From assembly GCA_037127255.1 (NCBI GenBank), contig JBANSL010000007.1, positions 65,271,038 to 65,335,037 on the forward strand: a stretch of DNA of 64,000 nt, given 5' to 3'. A program made the position numbers and the translations under genes. This document shows positions 21,745-34,400 of this stretch, piece after piece (the first letter of the stretch is position 1; the number at the start of each line of letters is the position of its first letter). The notes below the pieces were generated by a model. The model had not been told where the DNA came from, did not search any database, and saw only the letters and a program-made list of their open reading frames with translations. Source of the DNA: Persicaria tinctoria. Lineage: Eukaryota; Streptophyta; Magnoliopsida; Caryophyllales; Polygonaceae.

Positions 21745-23361
21745 GATATTAGATATTAGATATAGATAATATAATTGTTATTTAACCGGTTTGGTGTTTA
21801 ACGTTACGGGGTTGATTCGGTTTGGGTTAAAAGCGTTGGTTCGGTTCAAGTTTATTCGTTATTTATTTATTTATTAATTAATTGTTTAACCGATAACGGA
21901 TAATTGATTATTTGGAAATCGATTTATGTCGATATTTAAAAAGGGTCGGTTTTAAATTATATAAATTGAATAATTTAGTAACGGTTGAAAGTTACTTAAA
22001 TCCCTAGAATTGTGATTTTAATTAAAGTAAAATATGTCAGGATTATTAAATCGGATTTTTAGAAGTAGTTTTAAAGATTAAATATTTTATGAATTAGAAA
22101 TGGCTAATTATAATTTTGAAGTAATTGTTTTGACTAACAACTAGTCTAGCTAGTGAGATTATATGGATTGAAGTATGATTGAGCCGGTTATGGAAATGAC
22201 AATGGAATAAGATGATATAAGATGTTGACATAAGTCGAGATAAAGAATGTTAATGATGCTATGATTAATGGATTGGTGGACATGTTATGTAGTGGTAAAT
22301 GGATCTCGTTTTGTGCAGTTTACTTATGCATATTTATTAATAATTGCTAGGTGATCTGTAACTTGCTTGCTTATATCTTGCTGCTTTTCGTCTTGCTGAT
22401 CTGCTACTCCAGGTAAGTTCTTTGAACTTACTCATGATGGGCGCTCTATGCACTGGGTGTTATATAGTAGGCTAGTGTCCATGCACCATATGACTTAGAA
22501 TAACGCTTAGGAACTAAAATGAAAATCATATGATTGCTATATGTCCTTGCAAGAGAACGGCCGTTATCTGTGATAGTCCTAGAGTCTTTGCTAGGGTCAT
22601 AGGGTAGCCCAGCCTCATCGGGTACCCTTAGTCAATCGAGTCTATATGAGCATGATATGACAACCCAGCACCATCGGGCAAGCGATGAGATGATATGATA
22701 TGATGATGCCGTGGTTTGTGCACCACCACGAGGAAATTGCTATGCTATAGCACCGAACTGGCCAGTCTTCGCCCTATCGGAAGGGGGTGGAGGTAGGAAA
22801 GGGACATGCCACTTGGCATTCTGTGTGGATCCATTTATCGCTTTCTACATTATATGAAACTGTCAGAATGTATATATATGATTTAATTTTCGCATAGCAT
22901 TACACATTTCATCTTAGGAATAAGATGCTTATTATATGCCTCTCAGAGTATGTTTATATACGCGCATGAGTGACCTGATGATTGACCAAGATCCCCCTCA
23001 TTTTTTTTAGATTCAGGTAACCGTTAGCCGCTATCGTTGCTTATGTGGATGCTTGGCGGGTTCAGACTTTTGGCGTTAGATCGAGAGGTTGAGAGACCAC
23101 CACACTTCCTCTCTTTTATACTCCTTTTCTGATTGTATTTAAACTCAACTTTATTTTTGCTTTCGCTCGATTTCACGATTAGACTAAGGCAGGTATATGG
23201 TCCCCAATGGATCCGCGATCTTTAAGGGTTCGAAATCCCTTCTTTTAGTACAAATATTTTGTTTTAAAACTCAACCCGTACCTGAATTGCAAGATCCGAA
23301 CAAGGGGTTTTATCCCTTGAAACGTAACCCGGAAATCATAATTCTGGGCCGTTACAAATTA

Positions 23362-24780
23362 GGATTGGACAGAATCTCATATTTTAGGTAATCGAAGGCG
23401 AGAAAAATTTCAGTAATTCAAACAAAGAAAAATACAATTTCAGATATGAGGAAAACGGAATGTGAAGGTAAGAAGATAAAATATAAATGTCATGTTTTTT
23501 TTTTTTTTACTCAATATTCCAACCTTCGACCTACAGGAGGTCTCTCCATAAGATGATAAGTAGGTGGTTCAGTAGCCAAGAGCACTAAGAGCTTTCATGG
23601 ATCTTCCTCTACCTGAATTTTAACTTAACAATATACTTTTCTACTTTCATTATACTCCGAATTTCACCTTATATATCCTCAATTAAGTATTGACACATGC
23701 TTTCAACTGAATCAAATCCCCTAATTAAAAGCCCTAACTATGTGTATAAACTTCCCCTCTTGTTCATACACAGATTGGCAGTAACATTTAAGCCTATCCT
23801 AATTTATGACAGTACTGGAATCCAAATTAAAAACAGTTTGCAACTATCTAGCTATAAACCCAATGTTCAGATTAAATCAGACATTGCACTGATCAATTCA
23901 AGGACGAATAGATTATTAACTAAATTTAAAACATCTCATTGGATGTTTTTCTTACAACAAATGAAGTGAAATAGATTCAGCCTAAATATTCTAAATCTAG
24001 GTAATTAAATTAATAGATCAGAGGAGCTAACCACCAACACCAATACACCATATAAGCATATGCAGGTAACCATCATGAGTTGTAATTAAAATAGGTCTTA
24101 TTTCTTCACGAAACCTGCAAATGAGTTGTATAACAAATAGAATGAGCTATTCAATTTGTATAAAATAAGAAAAACAAATTAATTTGTAAAAGACACCTTT
24201 TCATTCCTTCTAGAGGTACCATAAGCCACTCAACTGCACACCAAAGAGTTACCCATATTATTGCCTAGCAATCCAAATTTACAGTTGACAAATAGAGAAA
24301 GAAAAGAAGTATTAACTTACCAAGGTCCTCAAGCTTTGGAATTGCAGCAGAAATAGTGCGGGTATTGTACATGGGCTAGGATAAAAAATGAACAAAATAA
24401 TTGATTCTTCTTGTTTTTGAATTTTGAGCATGAATTAGAAGAGACTAGTTCCTCTCTCAAGACCTCGCAGCAAAACTCAAACATGAACAAAATTCAATTC
24501 ACTCAAATCAAATGGACCCTTCGTCGTGTATAAAGGGATGCTTGCTGATGACGTGTGGTACTAATTTAACTATATATGATCTCTTGACAACATATTAAGA
24601 TTCTACGCCAAACATCATCATCCTCTATACTAATTCAATCCCTTCATTCGAAATCTAAAAATTTTAATTTATAGATCCCCAATTCGAAATGAAAAAATTC
24701 AATCAAAATCTGGAAATTTCAATTAAAAGATCCCCGATTCAAAAAGCAGAAACCAATGTAAAATCAAAAGAACATCAAAT
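23362..24780. other. Helitron-like body, no gene recognised
   Basis: AT-rich, without a convincing reading frame. The poly-T at about 23503-23514 and the sequence after it show no identifiable element end. Confidence 0.4.
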
Positions 24781-24794
24781 CTAGAGGCGAGCAA

Positions 24795-25030
24795 AGAAAA
24801 AAGAATTGCAGAAGCTCCTACCTTTAACCAATCGAGGAGCGTTGAGGAAGGGGAAGAAGGTGAGTGGGTCGAAGATCATCTCCCTGGTCGTCTTCTCAAC
24901 ATCGGCGCCGGTAAGGATCGTTAGGCGATGAGAAGATGAAACCGAAAGGATCTCGGTGGTAGAGAAGGTAGGAGATGTGCGGAGGTGGTGGGCGTCAGGC
25001 AACCCTAGGCGTAAGGAGTGAGAAGATGAA
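24795..25030 (-). pseudogene. Possible captured exon of an unrecognised plant gene
   Basis: A minus-strand open stretch with balanced codon use, unlike its AT-rich surroundings, including TGADVEKTTREMIFDPLTFF. It ends at a plausible splice donor (AAAG followed by GTAGGAGC). This fits the habit of Helitrons to carry gene fragments. The parent gene was not recognised. Confidence 0.4.
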
Positions 25031-25377
25031 AGTCAGGAAGAGAAGGTAAAAGGGAAAAAAAAAAGATAAAACGGGATTGGTTGAATTACCTCAAATCAGG
25101 CAGGAGGTGCCATGTCGGCAAAGTATTCTGATTTAAAGTATTATATAGATATAGATATAGATAGTTAACAAATATGTTGAAAATAAAAGAAAGAATGTGA
25201 TTGATTTAAAAAGATAAAGGGAAGAATAAAAATAATAATTAAAGAAAATAATAATTAAATGTAGGAGAGGGAAAAAATAAAAAAATAAAGTAGAAAATAC
25301 GGAATTGGTTAAATTAACTAAAATCAAGGAGAAGATGACACGTCATCAAAGTCTTCTAATTTAAGGTATTATATAGA

Positions 25378-26391
25378 TATAGATTGTTTTTGTCAAAAAT
25401 ATGTAATAATTGTAATTCTCATATGTTGCACTATGTTTAAAAAGAATTTCCGCCTTTTGTATTTACTTTAAATAAATTTTTTTTTTGTCAAAAATATTAT
25501 TTCAATGTATTTTAAATTATAAAACGTATAATGTTCCGTATAATACATACCAGCAAACATGAACACTACACCACTAGTAGGTTAATGGTTAATATATACA
25601 TGCACACAGATGATAAATTGATAAGACTACAATAGCTATAAAAAAAAAGAGGGAGTTGGATATTAAGGAGGGAAATGAAATAATTTAAAGCAATTTTTAT
25701 CACCTGTTCCAAATTAATTAAAATCAAAATCCCTATTAATTTGGCATCTACATACCAGACTACCAGTAACTTACGGCATCTATCTTCTTTCTCCCTGCTT
25801 GCCATCTTCATCCTCTGACGATGACGCCGTCCTTGAATTGGAATCGGCTCTCTGCTAGTCGGAAGTCCTCCCGAGCGTCCCTGGAGCATCTTAATTTGGC
25901 GGTGCACCCATATCCGATGTCTCCTCTCCGCCACTTCGTTCTCTCCGTTCCTCCTCATCTTGATTTCAATTCATCTTTGGCTCCTCTCTAGTCATGGCTC
26001 GTCATATTGCTCATTCATCCAGCCATCCAGGTTTGTTTATGTGTTATGCTTTGTTATTCAACAAATTTTGAAATTTGTGGCAATTTCTTAAAATTGATTG
26101 CATCAATTGATTTTAGGTTTCAATTTCAGAAATTTATGTTGATCTCTTGTCGATCTAGTACGTTTTCTGTTTTGATTTAGCACAAGATTTGTTTGAATTC
26201 TCTCAATTTTGCTTAGTGAAATGTTGAAATTGCAACTTGAACTTGAAATTTTGCTTTCCCCACACAGATCGCTCCTGTTTGAATGTGTTCTGTGTAAGCT
26301 CGAAAATTGACAAACCCTAGAAAAAGATCAAATTTTTAACCAACCCCAATTCAAGAAAAACCCTAGAAAATAAAAACCAAAACCTATTTTG
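25378..26391. other. CACTA interior upstream of the nodulin-like fragment
   Basis: 25406-25472 repeats 15646-15712. From about 25900 base composition becomes more balanced, and CATCCAG followed by GTTTGTTT at about 26030 looks like a splice donor, so part of this may be the leader and first intron of the captured gene. A 130-codon minus-strand open frame at 25566-25958 is not recognised. Confidence 0.4.
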
Positions 26392-26743
26392 ATGGGTGAG
26401 TTTCAGGAGAGATTGAAAGAGTTCATAAGCAATAGATGGCTGGTTTTTGTGGTTGCAATGTGGATTCAGTCTTGTGCAGGGATTTGGGTATCTGTTTGGG
26501 AGCATATCCACAGTGATTAAGAGCTCATTGAACTATAATCAGAGGCAGGTTGCAAGGTTGAGAGTGGCCAAAGATTTGAGGGATAGTGTTGGTTTCTTAG
26601 CTGGGAGTTTGTCTGTGGTCTTACCCCTTTGGGCTACTCTTCTTGTGGGTGCCCTTAAGAACTTGGTTGGGCATGGCTGGGTTTGGCTTGTTGTTACCCA
26701 CAGAGCTCCCCCTTTACCTTTGTGGGCTGTTAGTTATTCCTGA
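26392..26743 (+). pseudogene. Fragment of a nodulin-like (NFD4-type) major facilitator gene
   Basis: From the ATG at 26392 the frame reads into the plant nodulin-like domain (RWLVFVVAMWIQSCAGI), then one extra T near 26483 shifts it. The domain goes on in the next frame with YLFGSIST, SLNYNQRQVA, VAKDLRDSVGFLAGSL and GHGWVWLVVT up to a stop at 26741. Intact proteins have about 550-600 residues and 12 membrane segments; only the first about 115 residues, with roughly three membrane segments, are present. Gly-to-Arg changes occur in the two LxVAKDLxD positions. It lies in CACTA core sequence, so capture by the transposon is likely. Confidence 0.78.
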
Positions 26744-27138
26744 TTCCTTTTCTTGATGTTTTTATTTGGGTGCTGTTGAAATTAAACTGCTAAACTGATT
26801 GTCTTTGTGCTATTGATTGTGTATCCATTCATTTGGCGTCGGCGTTTCTTGTTCCAAGTTTTGAATGGTTGAATGTGCTGGCACTTGATCCTGCATTAAT
26901 TGAAGATCAATGATGTTTTTCTTTCGGTTGTAATATGAATCTCTTTGATTTTGAGCACGAACGAAGGATTATACGTTTCATTTATTAGACATGTAAACTA
27001 AAAAAGAACTTTGATTAGAAAGCCTAACTATGATTTTTTTTTACCTTGTCATTCATTTGTAATTTGGTATGTTTATGAGACATTTGAAATTGGTTATGTT
27101 TCTAAGCTATTATTGTTATTAATGGTTACTTGTCAGAG
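26744..27138. other. Non-coding stretch after the nodulin-like fragment
   Basis: Intron-like T-rich sequence ending in TTGTCAG at 27128-27134, a possible splice acceptor for the next frame. Confidence 0.4.
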
Positions 27139-27140
27139 AG

Positions 27141-27620
27141 AGGGGAATAAGATCTGGAGCCTTACTGCCTAAGCAATCCTCATCGAATGTGGCCTCTTCT
27201 TATAATAATGCAGTCTCCGAGGAAGAACCTTCTTCTACGCCTATTGTGCCTCCAACTTTGCCTACTCAGAATACACCAGATGGCCAACCTAATATCATAG
27301 TATCCTAGTTAGATCTTTCATCGGTGCATAATATGCAGCCAACTCCTTTGGCTCCTACTACAAATTCGGGAACTCGATCACGACCTTCAACACCTACGGT
27401 GCCTCAAAACATTGAAGAAAGTGATCCACTCCCCACCGTCCAAGGGAGCCAATTGAAGTGGTCGGAACAAATGAAAATTGTGGAGGAAAACCAAGAAGAA
27501 ACAAGGAAAGATGTGACCAACTTGGCGGATATTGTACATCAAAACCAAGATCAAGTTAGAGAAGATATAACCGACATGGATGATTATGTAGAGAAATTTG
27601 ATGAAGCTATCCGAACATAG
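27141..27620 (+). pseudogene. Degenerate coding sequence, possibly a CACTA accessory or captured protein
   Basis: One frame from 27141 to 27620 with a single TAG at about 27309. The first half is Ser/Pro/Thr-rich; the second half (LKWSEQMKIVEENQEETRKD and following) is charged with heptad-like spacing, suggesting a coiled coil. I do not recognise the family. Its position next to the right subterminal array would suit a TNPA-like accessory protein, but that is only positional. Confidence 0.4.
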
Positions 27621-27904
27621 ACAAGACTCAACAATTGTCAAGGTCTTCAAGAAGCAATGATGCAAGAGATCAGAGTCTTCAAGAAACCATTATCAACTCG
27701 GTTAAGCAATTCATTGCTAGTAAACAATCTTCTTAGCTTTTCTTTAGAAACATTTTTTATATATATGCATTAGAAGTTCATTATTGGCTAAACAATTTGA
27801 TTAGGATTTGTCTAATGTTTCTATTAGTTCACTACTTTTTTTGTTGGTTTACCAAGAATTATTTGACTAGTTTATAAATTGAATTTTAATTGACAATTGA
27901 TTAT

Positions 27905-28100
27905 TTATATACGAATGAATGAATTAGGGTTTAAGATAGACAAATATAGAGACATATATATGAATGAATTTTGGGACAAATAGGGAGATGAATAAACGGA
28001 TGAATTTGAGACCAAATAGAGATGAATATAGAGAATACTTTAGGGATAAGTGTAGCAATCAACAAAGGGATGAATTTGGAGACAAGTATAAAGGCGAATA
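27905..28100. repeat. CACTA subterminal array, right side, first part
   Basis: GGGACAAATA, GGATGAATTT and GAGACCAAATA-type units, interrupted at 28100/39920 by the LARD-like element. Confidence 0.75.
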
Positions 28101-31100
28101 TGTAAAGGCTCGAATTTTTACATCCTAATTTTTCGGAAAAAAAAAAGAGAAAATCAAAATGAATTTTAAAGCGGGATTTAGCGAAAAAAACTCTCCAACT
28201 CGGATTTTAATCTCATAAAGCGGATTTCCGACCTAAAATAAAATTTTAAAAACTAACTTGACACAGCGACATCCTTCTGCGGATTTTCAAAATCTAATTA
28301 ACCGAGAGAGCGGACTTCGGGATTTGTTTCCGGTATTTCGAGATTTGGGTTTTGGGACCACTTGTGACCTTTGTTTCTATCATTTTGTCTTCACCTTCTC
28401 TCTCTCTCTCCTAAAATCGGTAGCAGGCTAGCAGCTCCATCCTTTTCCCAGCTGCCTACAGGTAACCGAAATTGGACAAGCAGGAACCCTTCCTCTCTTC
28501 CCTTATCTCTTACTATACCCAATTTGTGGAAAGTCCCAAGACTCCCCCCTTTTTATTTCCATTGCATGCAGCCTTACCCAGAGGAACCCACAGACTTTCA
28601 CCCCTCTTTAACTTGCATCCAAACAAGCTTATTTCTTTTCTTCTTTGACTGCAGACAACCCCATCCTCACACCACTCTCCATCACCCTGTTCCACCTCTC
28701 CTCCTCGAGCATCAACCGGCGACCTCCAGCTCCTTCCTTGTGTTCGGTTCAGCAGCCCGACAGCAGCCCGAGCGCTCCCAAGCCACACGGAGCACCTCCT
28801 TGAGCGCCTCCCTTATTGCAGCTCCGAGCACCCAGGCGCTGTCCGAGCCCGCCTTCCTTCTCCTCCCTCTGTTAATTCTGTTTCCACTCAAATCGACCGG
28901 TATGAGCTTCTCTCCTCCTCCTTCCTCCCTACAATGGTGTGAAGCTCTGTTTTTAAACTCTCTCTTTCGTTTGAGGTCAAGACCGATGCAATTACATCTC
29001 CGGTGAGACCCAATCGCGCACCGACGACGTTCTCCGGCGAGTTGACTCCCCTCGGTGAGCTTCGAACCCTCTTCCTTCCTTTGTTTCGGTTCTTGGGTGC
29101 TTCATGATCATTTTACCTTACCTGGTCGGATAGAATGTGAGTCGAGAGCGGGTGAGAGCGAGGCAGCTCCGGCGAGACCGAGAGCTAACGGCGAGGATGA
29201 GAGCGAGTTGGGGCTAGGGGGGTCCGAGCGTGCGAGAGAGTGGTGCAAGGGCGGTCGAGTTCGAGGTAGCCACGAAGAGCTCGAATCAAAGGTCGGACGA
29301 GGAAGAATGAAGAACAGAGCGGGGCGGCGATTTCTAGAAATTCGAACAGAGCTCTCGGGAGGAAGATGGGTGAACAGTACCCTCTCCCCATCTCTCTTTC
29401 TCCACCCGTGGGCTCCTTCCCATGTCATCGCCACCTCAGCACCCATGGGTCCCTTTCCTTCATTTTGTTTGAAATTCTGGAAGAAAGAAAAGATTGAGTT
29501 TGGGTTTTAGGTGTGGATTTGGGCCTTTTCTACTTTCTAAAATAAAGAGGAAGGATATGGGCCTATTTGTTTTCTAACTTAACAATCTAATGGGTTGGGG
29601 TTTAAATGTCCGAATATAAGAGAGAATTTGGGCTAAATTTTTTATTTCAAAAATTTGAGGAAAAAGGCCCGATTTTGGAATTTTATAATTATAAGGGTGA
29701 GTTTTAGTGATCTAAAAAGGGATGATTTTATTAAATGAAAATGGTTGGGATTTTAGAAATATTTTATGAAAGTATTCATAAGAAAATGGTATTAAAAAAA
29801 TATTAAATATTGTTATTTGAGTTTAAATTATAAAATATTATCATTAAGATTTAAAGATATAATATCATAGGAATTTAAGACAAATGAAATATAACAAGAC
29901 TTGGAGATTTAAAAGGGCATTATCGTAATTTACGTCGAAAAAGGGACGGAATTTCTAACTAGTTGATTCGGATTTTAAAGCGGTTTCGGGACTAACTCGG
30001 GAATTATATGATCGGTGACTAACTAGCATGATTGATGTGAATGGTTGACTAATATCATGATTGGTGTGTACTAATGGCATGAATGAATGACTAACGGCAT
30101 GATGAGATGTTAGAATTTCGTATCGTTTGACTTATGCCTCATGAGCTATGATTAATATGATGAAATTTGGAGATATACGATCATGCGGATATATGAGTAT
30201 TATTGCAAATATACGAATGTGGCGAAATGGAATGATGAGAATGATATGGTCTTATGGAATGTGATGAAATGATGAATGAGTGAACTTGATGAGATGATGA
30301 TTATGATGTAGTTATACTTTATTGAGTGATGTGTGCTTGCGGGATTGGATGGTTAAATGTAGACTTATATGGACGTTATGATATGTATCTAGGTGATCTT
30401 TAATCTATCGTAATGCTTGTCTTGCTGTTCTGCACCGCCAGGTAAGTCTCTTCGGAGCTTACTCAGATTGAATAGAGCTATTCCCTGCTTTAGATGCATG
30501 ATATACTAGGTGCTTGCATTCATGATCAGCATGCCATGTAGTACCATGCTAGGTTTCATCGACCGTTGAGCATTCTATTTCTTTATGTGTATGTAAACAG
30601 AACGACCGTTATCTGTGAAGTAACTAGAGTCATTGCTAGGGTTATAGGACGACCTAGTCTCATCGGGTCCCGTCCTGAGTCAATCGAGTCATGAACTTCC
30701 TTATATTATGAGATGCCTGCGGGCATTATTGTGGAGCGGGTTAGGCATGTGTGCCACCCGATTATGATGGAATGCATTCACGAGATGGCCAGTCTCCGCC
30801 CTATCGGAAGGGGGTGGAGGTAGGAGAGGGATATACCACTTGGTATTCTGTGCTAAGGCCTTATTATTATTATGTACTTGATCTTAGAAGCATGTTAGTG
30901 TGTTAATATCCCGCCATGCATCTAGAAGCATCTTTATTAGGTATAGCGTATATGTGTGCTTAGGGTTGGGATGCAGAGCTAAAGTGGGCATCGATCTGAT
31001 CTCGCCCCCTATCAATTTTTTTAGGTGTCCGTTATTCTTACTACTATCGATGCTGATTTGAGTCCATGACCGATGGGTCTAACATGGCGGAAAGAGAGAG

Positions 31101-31428
31101 TTGAGATTCCAACTTCACCAATTTAATTACGACTCGAATTTGAACGGTTGATCATATTTTGACCCGTCTCTGCCGTGGCACCCCTTTGTTATATGGTTTA
31201 CTTCCGCTTTTTGTGTGACCTTTGGTTTTCCACGCTTAGACTTATGACAGGTACAGGGGACTTCCCCGAGGGTTCCAACGATCCCTTCGAATTTTGGGTG
31301 TGAATTCCCACTTGAAAACATTAGAGTAGAATTTCAAACCTTCAGTTTGTACTCGAGGTGCAAGATCCTAACGAGGGGTTTTCATCCCTCGAAACGTAAC
31401 CCGGGAATCATAATTTCGGGCCGTTACA
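28101..31428 (+). repeat. 5' LTR of the LARD-like element (3328 bp)
   Basis: TGTAAAGGCTCG...GGGCCGTTACA, matching 36584-39919. Contains a (CT)n run at about 28390, a Ser/Pro-rich open frame at 28371-29006 and a further one at 29055-29510, both repeated in the other LTR; these are treated as non-genic leader sequence. Confidence 0.92.
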
Positions 31429-34400
31429 AAGTTGGTATCAGAGCCAGGTTTTGCAAACCGAGTATGATAGGATGAAGTGGTTTTGAAAATGGCCCAAGGT
31501 TTCCAAATGGTTTTCAAAATGTTTTAGAAAGGGCAAAATGAATTTAATATGGCTAACTCAAATAGACTAAATATGAACTTGACTAAATAAATTCGGTAAT
31601 CAAACAAAGGGAAACAAAGGGGTAGTAAAGGTGCTAGACCATCTCTATTAGATGCAGTTTGGAACGGGTAGGCAAAATATAGCTTGTTATTTTACAGGTG
31701 GACTTGAAGACTCCAAGGAACCCGAAGGTTGGAGTGACATGGGTTAGGAGGCCGTGAGGTGTTTCCCCTCTGGTCGGCCGTCCCTCGAAGGACGGCATAA
31801 ATCATCTTTGTGATTGTAAGCATTATATCCAATTGGGCCCGAGGGCGATCCTTCTTGAAGGGGATCATATTAATCCCGTTGATTGCTCTCATGCTGAGTG
31901 CTATTGTGCTTAGGATAGAGAACTAATCAGTATGTCTTGACTTGAATCATGTATTGGATAACTGTGCAAACGGGATAGCGGAGAATACCTTTTTCTTATG
32001 TCATTGGAATTCCTGTCTTGTCGGAATAACTTTTCCATAATCCAAACCCCTGATGATTCTTCCTTTGTCAACCATCCCACCAAAACATTTAGGCATGTTA
32101 GCAAGGTTTGAAGAGCATCCGCTCTCCCCGTTTCGAGTCCTGTCTAGTATCCAACCATCTATACTTCTAACAAGTCTTGTACCCGAGGTTGGTGTCTTCC
32201 ACGGGAAATTTGGGTTGATCAACTAATTACCTTTGAAAATTGTGTCGGATGTGAGGGTTACTTGAGTATGTTAGTGGGAGTGATGACTGAAGTAGTTTCG
32301 AGTTAGGAGTGGGTTGTCTCATGGAGTCATCCCTTTGATCATCGTAATGGTCAACCTTGTCTTCTTTCCACAAGAGTCTAAACACGAGTTCTGCCCTCAC
32401 ATCCCTGAAACGGCGTGAACGTCCTTGTGTCCTACCGAGTGAGTCATACGAGCATCCCACGGGAAATGGGGTAATGAGTCGGTGATTGCCTTTGGAGAAT
32501 TCTGTCCGATTATAATAGTAAACCTCCTTCTAATCGCATGACATAATGCATTGATATATTTTAGCATGACTTGTCTCGTATCTTGCATGATTGCAATTGT
32601 GAATGAGTATATGTGCCGCATATATGAATTCCCATGATTGTTGCTCTCCCTTGAATTAGGTTCATGATAGTGTGGTCAACCCTCATTGAATGATTAACAC
32701 ATGAAATGAATTCTTAGCATGCTAAATTGATCTAATTGAACTCTGTTGGTCGTGTACATGTTTAATGAGTATTGCAGTATCATGTAGAGCATATACCTCC
32801 CAATTATAGGCCGTCGTATGACTATGTGCCATCCTTGTCTTACTATGTGAATACGAGTGTATATGATGTGATAGTTCTATACCGCCCCAGTATGACCTGA
32901 CCATACCAGTAGCATGATTATTAGGGTGCGTCTTAACATGCTTGCATTGACCCTACACTGTTCTTATCTTCTTATGTATGTATCTAAGGTGAGTGATTAA
33001 TCGTACATGTTATATTCTGTGATGCTCGCTATGTCATATATAACTTATGCTGCACATGTATATTGTCGGTTCGTGCATCCATGATCTTAATATGTCAAGC
33101 GTGTTTAGTTCATGAGATGATAAGTTTGAGCATGTTCCGTGTGCATGTAAAGTTGAGTATCTGAACATGTTATGAATGCATAAATCGCTACTCGAGATAG
33201 GTGCATGTTAGTGTGGAATGATGTGAAGATATTCGTGATTGTTATGTGTTTGTGTGCCACAATTATAACCTCATGGAATACCCTAAAGGCATCGCTGTAA
33301 TCCGCGGGTTGGGATTCTACCTTCGATCTTGTTGTCTCTAGTCCTAGTACATGTCTGAAATCCTTGAGGGTGTGTGTCTTCTTCCCTTGTCTCTCCCCTA
33401 TCTCCGTAACTTCTCCCCCTTGCGATCCCCTAATGAACGTTGACACAAAAGGAAGAGCTGACAACTAAGTGGTACCGGAGCAGCGCAGCGAAAGTGTGAT
33501 GGGTCCATGACTCATAGGCTCCAAGGACGACATTGCCAAAGGCGAAAAGGACGAATATGCTTTCAAGACGACAGTCGTGCACAAGATTCTCCCAGACTCA
33601 AGGGACGACGTTCTCAAGGAAATCATGAATTCTTCTATATCAGTCGGAATTGGTGTAGTAGGATGGGCCTAGAACTGACTTAATTCTGTGTTAATGCCTG
33701 ATGCGCTAAACTAGTAGTGAATGATTGCCTAATTAACTTGTGTTGCGATGATATGCCTTGATGTTTGAGTGTACTGACCCCCTAGTAAATTGGTTACGGG
33801 TTATATAGGTGGTGTTGTTTTCCTCTTGGGCTTGAGTCGTGAGTTCTTCGATAAGCTAGGTCGGGAAGTGGCAGGTGAGTTTGAGGTCTTGTATTCGGTC
33901 GTAGGTGGTGCAAGGAAACTGCGTTAGCTTAGGTGAAACCGAGTAAGTTTGGTATCTGTAGGGGATAGGAGTTATTAGGATTTTCAGATGAGCTTCCAGG
34001 TAGGTCTTAGGTGAGGAGTGGTGTCAGTATGGTGAGATTTCCGAGGGAGAGGTCTTCGTTAGAGGTAGAGTAAGGCAACAACGTCTGCGGGGAGTGTAGT
34101 TCTAGAGGTGGATGAGTGAGCTAGAGTGGATCGGGTTAGTGTGCCTAGGGGAGAGTGTCTAGGTAGTCCAGGATCGGATTGTGGGCAACATTATTGATGA
34201 GCAATTAAGGAACGTCTAAGAAATCGTAGGACTTGGGAATAGATTGTATGTGTGGTGATTTGGGAACAGTTTTGGTAAAGGATGAGACTGAGGAAGTGCT
34301 AAGGATGAGTAGTATGAGGTTGTTTGGGAAATTATCGACCTTGAGTATTAGGTTGTTCATATCAGGACTGTACGTGTGATGAGTATTTGAGAAATGTTTG

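Larger units (their letters stand above)
16399..23356 (+). mobile_element. Solo LTR of a large gypsy family, split by Helitron-like insertions
   Basis: Starts TGTAACGTCCG and ends GGGCCGTTACA; the 5-bp duplication AATTA flanks it (16394-16398, 23357-23361). The right part (21770-23356) shares blocks with the LTRs at 28101 and 36584, including CGGAAGGGGGTGGAGGTAGG and the terminal GGGCCGTTACA. Without the inserts (17763 to about 21769) the LTR is about 2.95 kb. There is no internal region or second LTR, so it arose by LTR-LTR recombination. A 207-codon Ser/Pro-rich open frame at 16867-17490 has a counterpart of different sequence in the other LTRs and is not regarded as a gene. Confidence 0.82.
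15715..25377 (-). mobile_element. Helitron-like element hosting a solo LTR
   Basis: On the minus strand the 3' end has the hairpin GCGCCATGGCGC about 11 bp before a terminal CTAG (15715-15718), followed by T. The opposite end reads TCTATATAATACC, preceded by A, which fits Helitron insertion between A and T with TC at the 5' end. A second copy of the 5' end lies at 25149 (TCTATATAATACT). Flanking parts 15719-16398 and 23357-23480 share GATATTTTAGGTGATTGGA-type sequence. No Rep/helicase is seen, so it is non-autonomous. The 5' boundary could be 25149 instead. Confidence 0.6.

Noticed and set aside
28371..29510. 211- and 151-codon open frames, repeated at 36854-37999
   Set aside because: Duplicated only because they are in LTRs; no recognisable domain, and coding-type conservation cannot be told from recent LTR identity.
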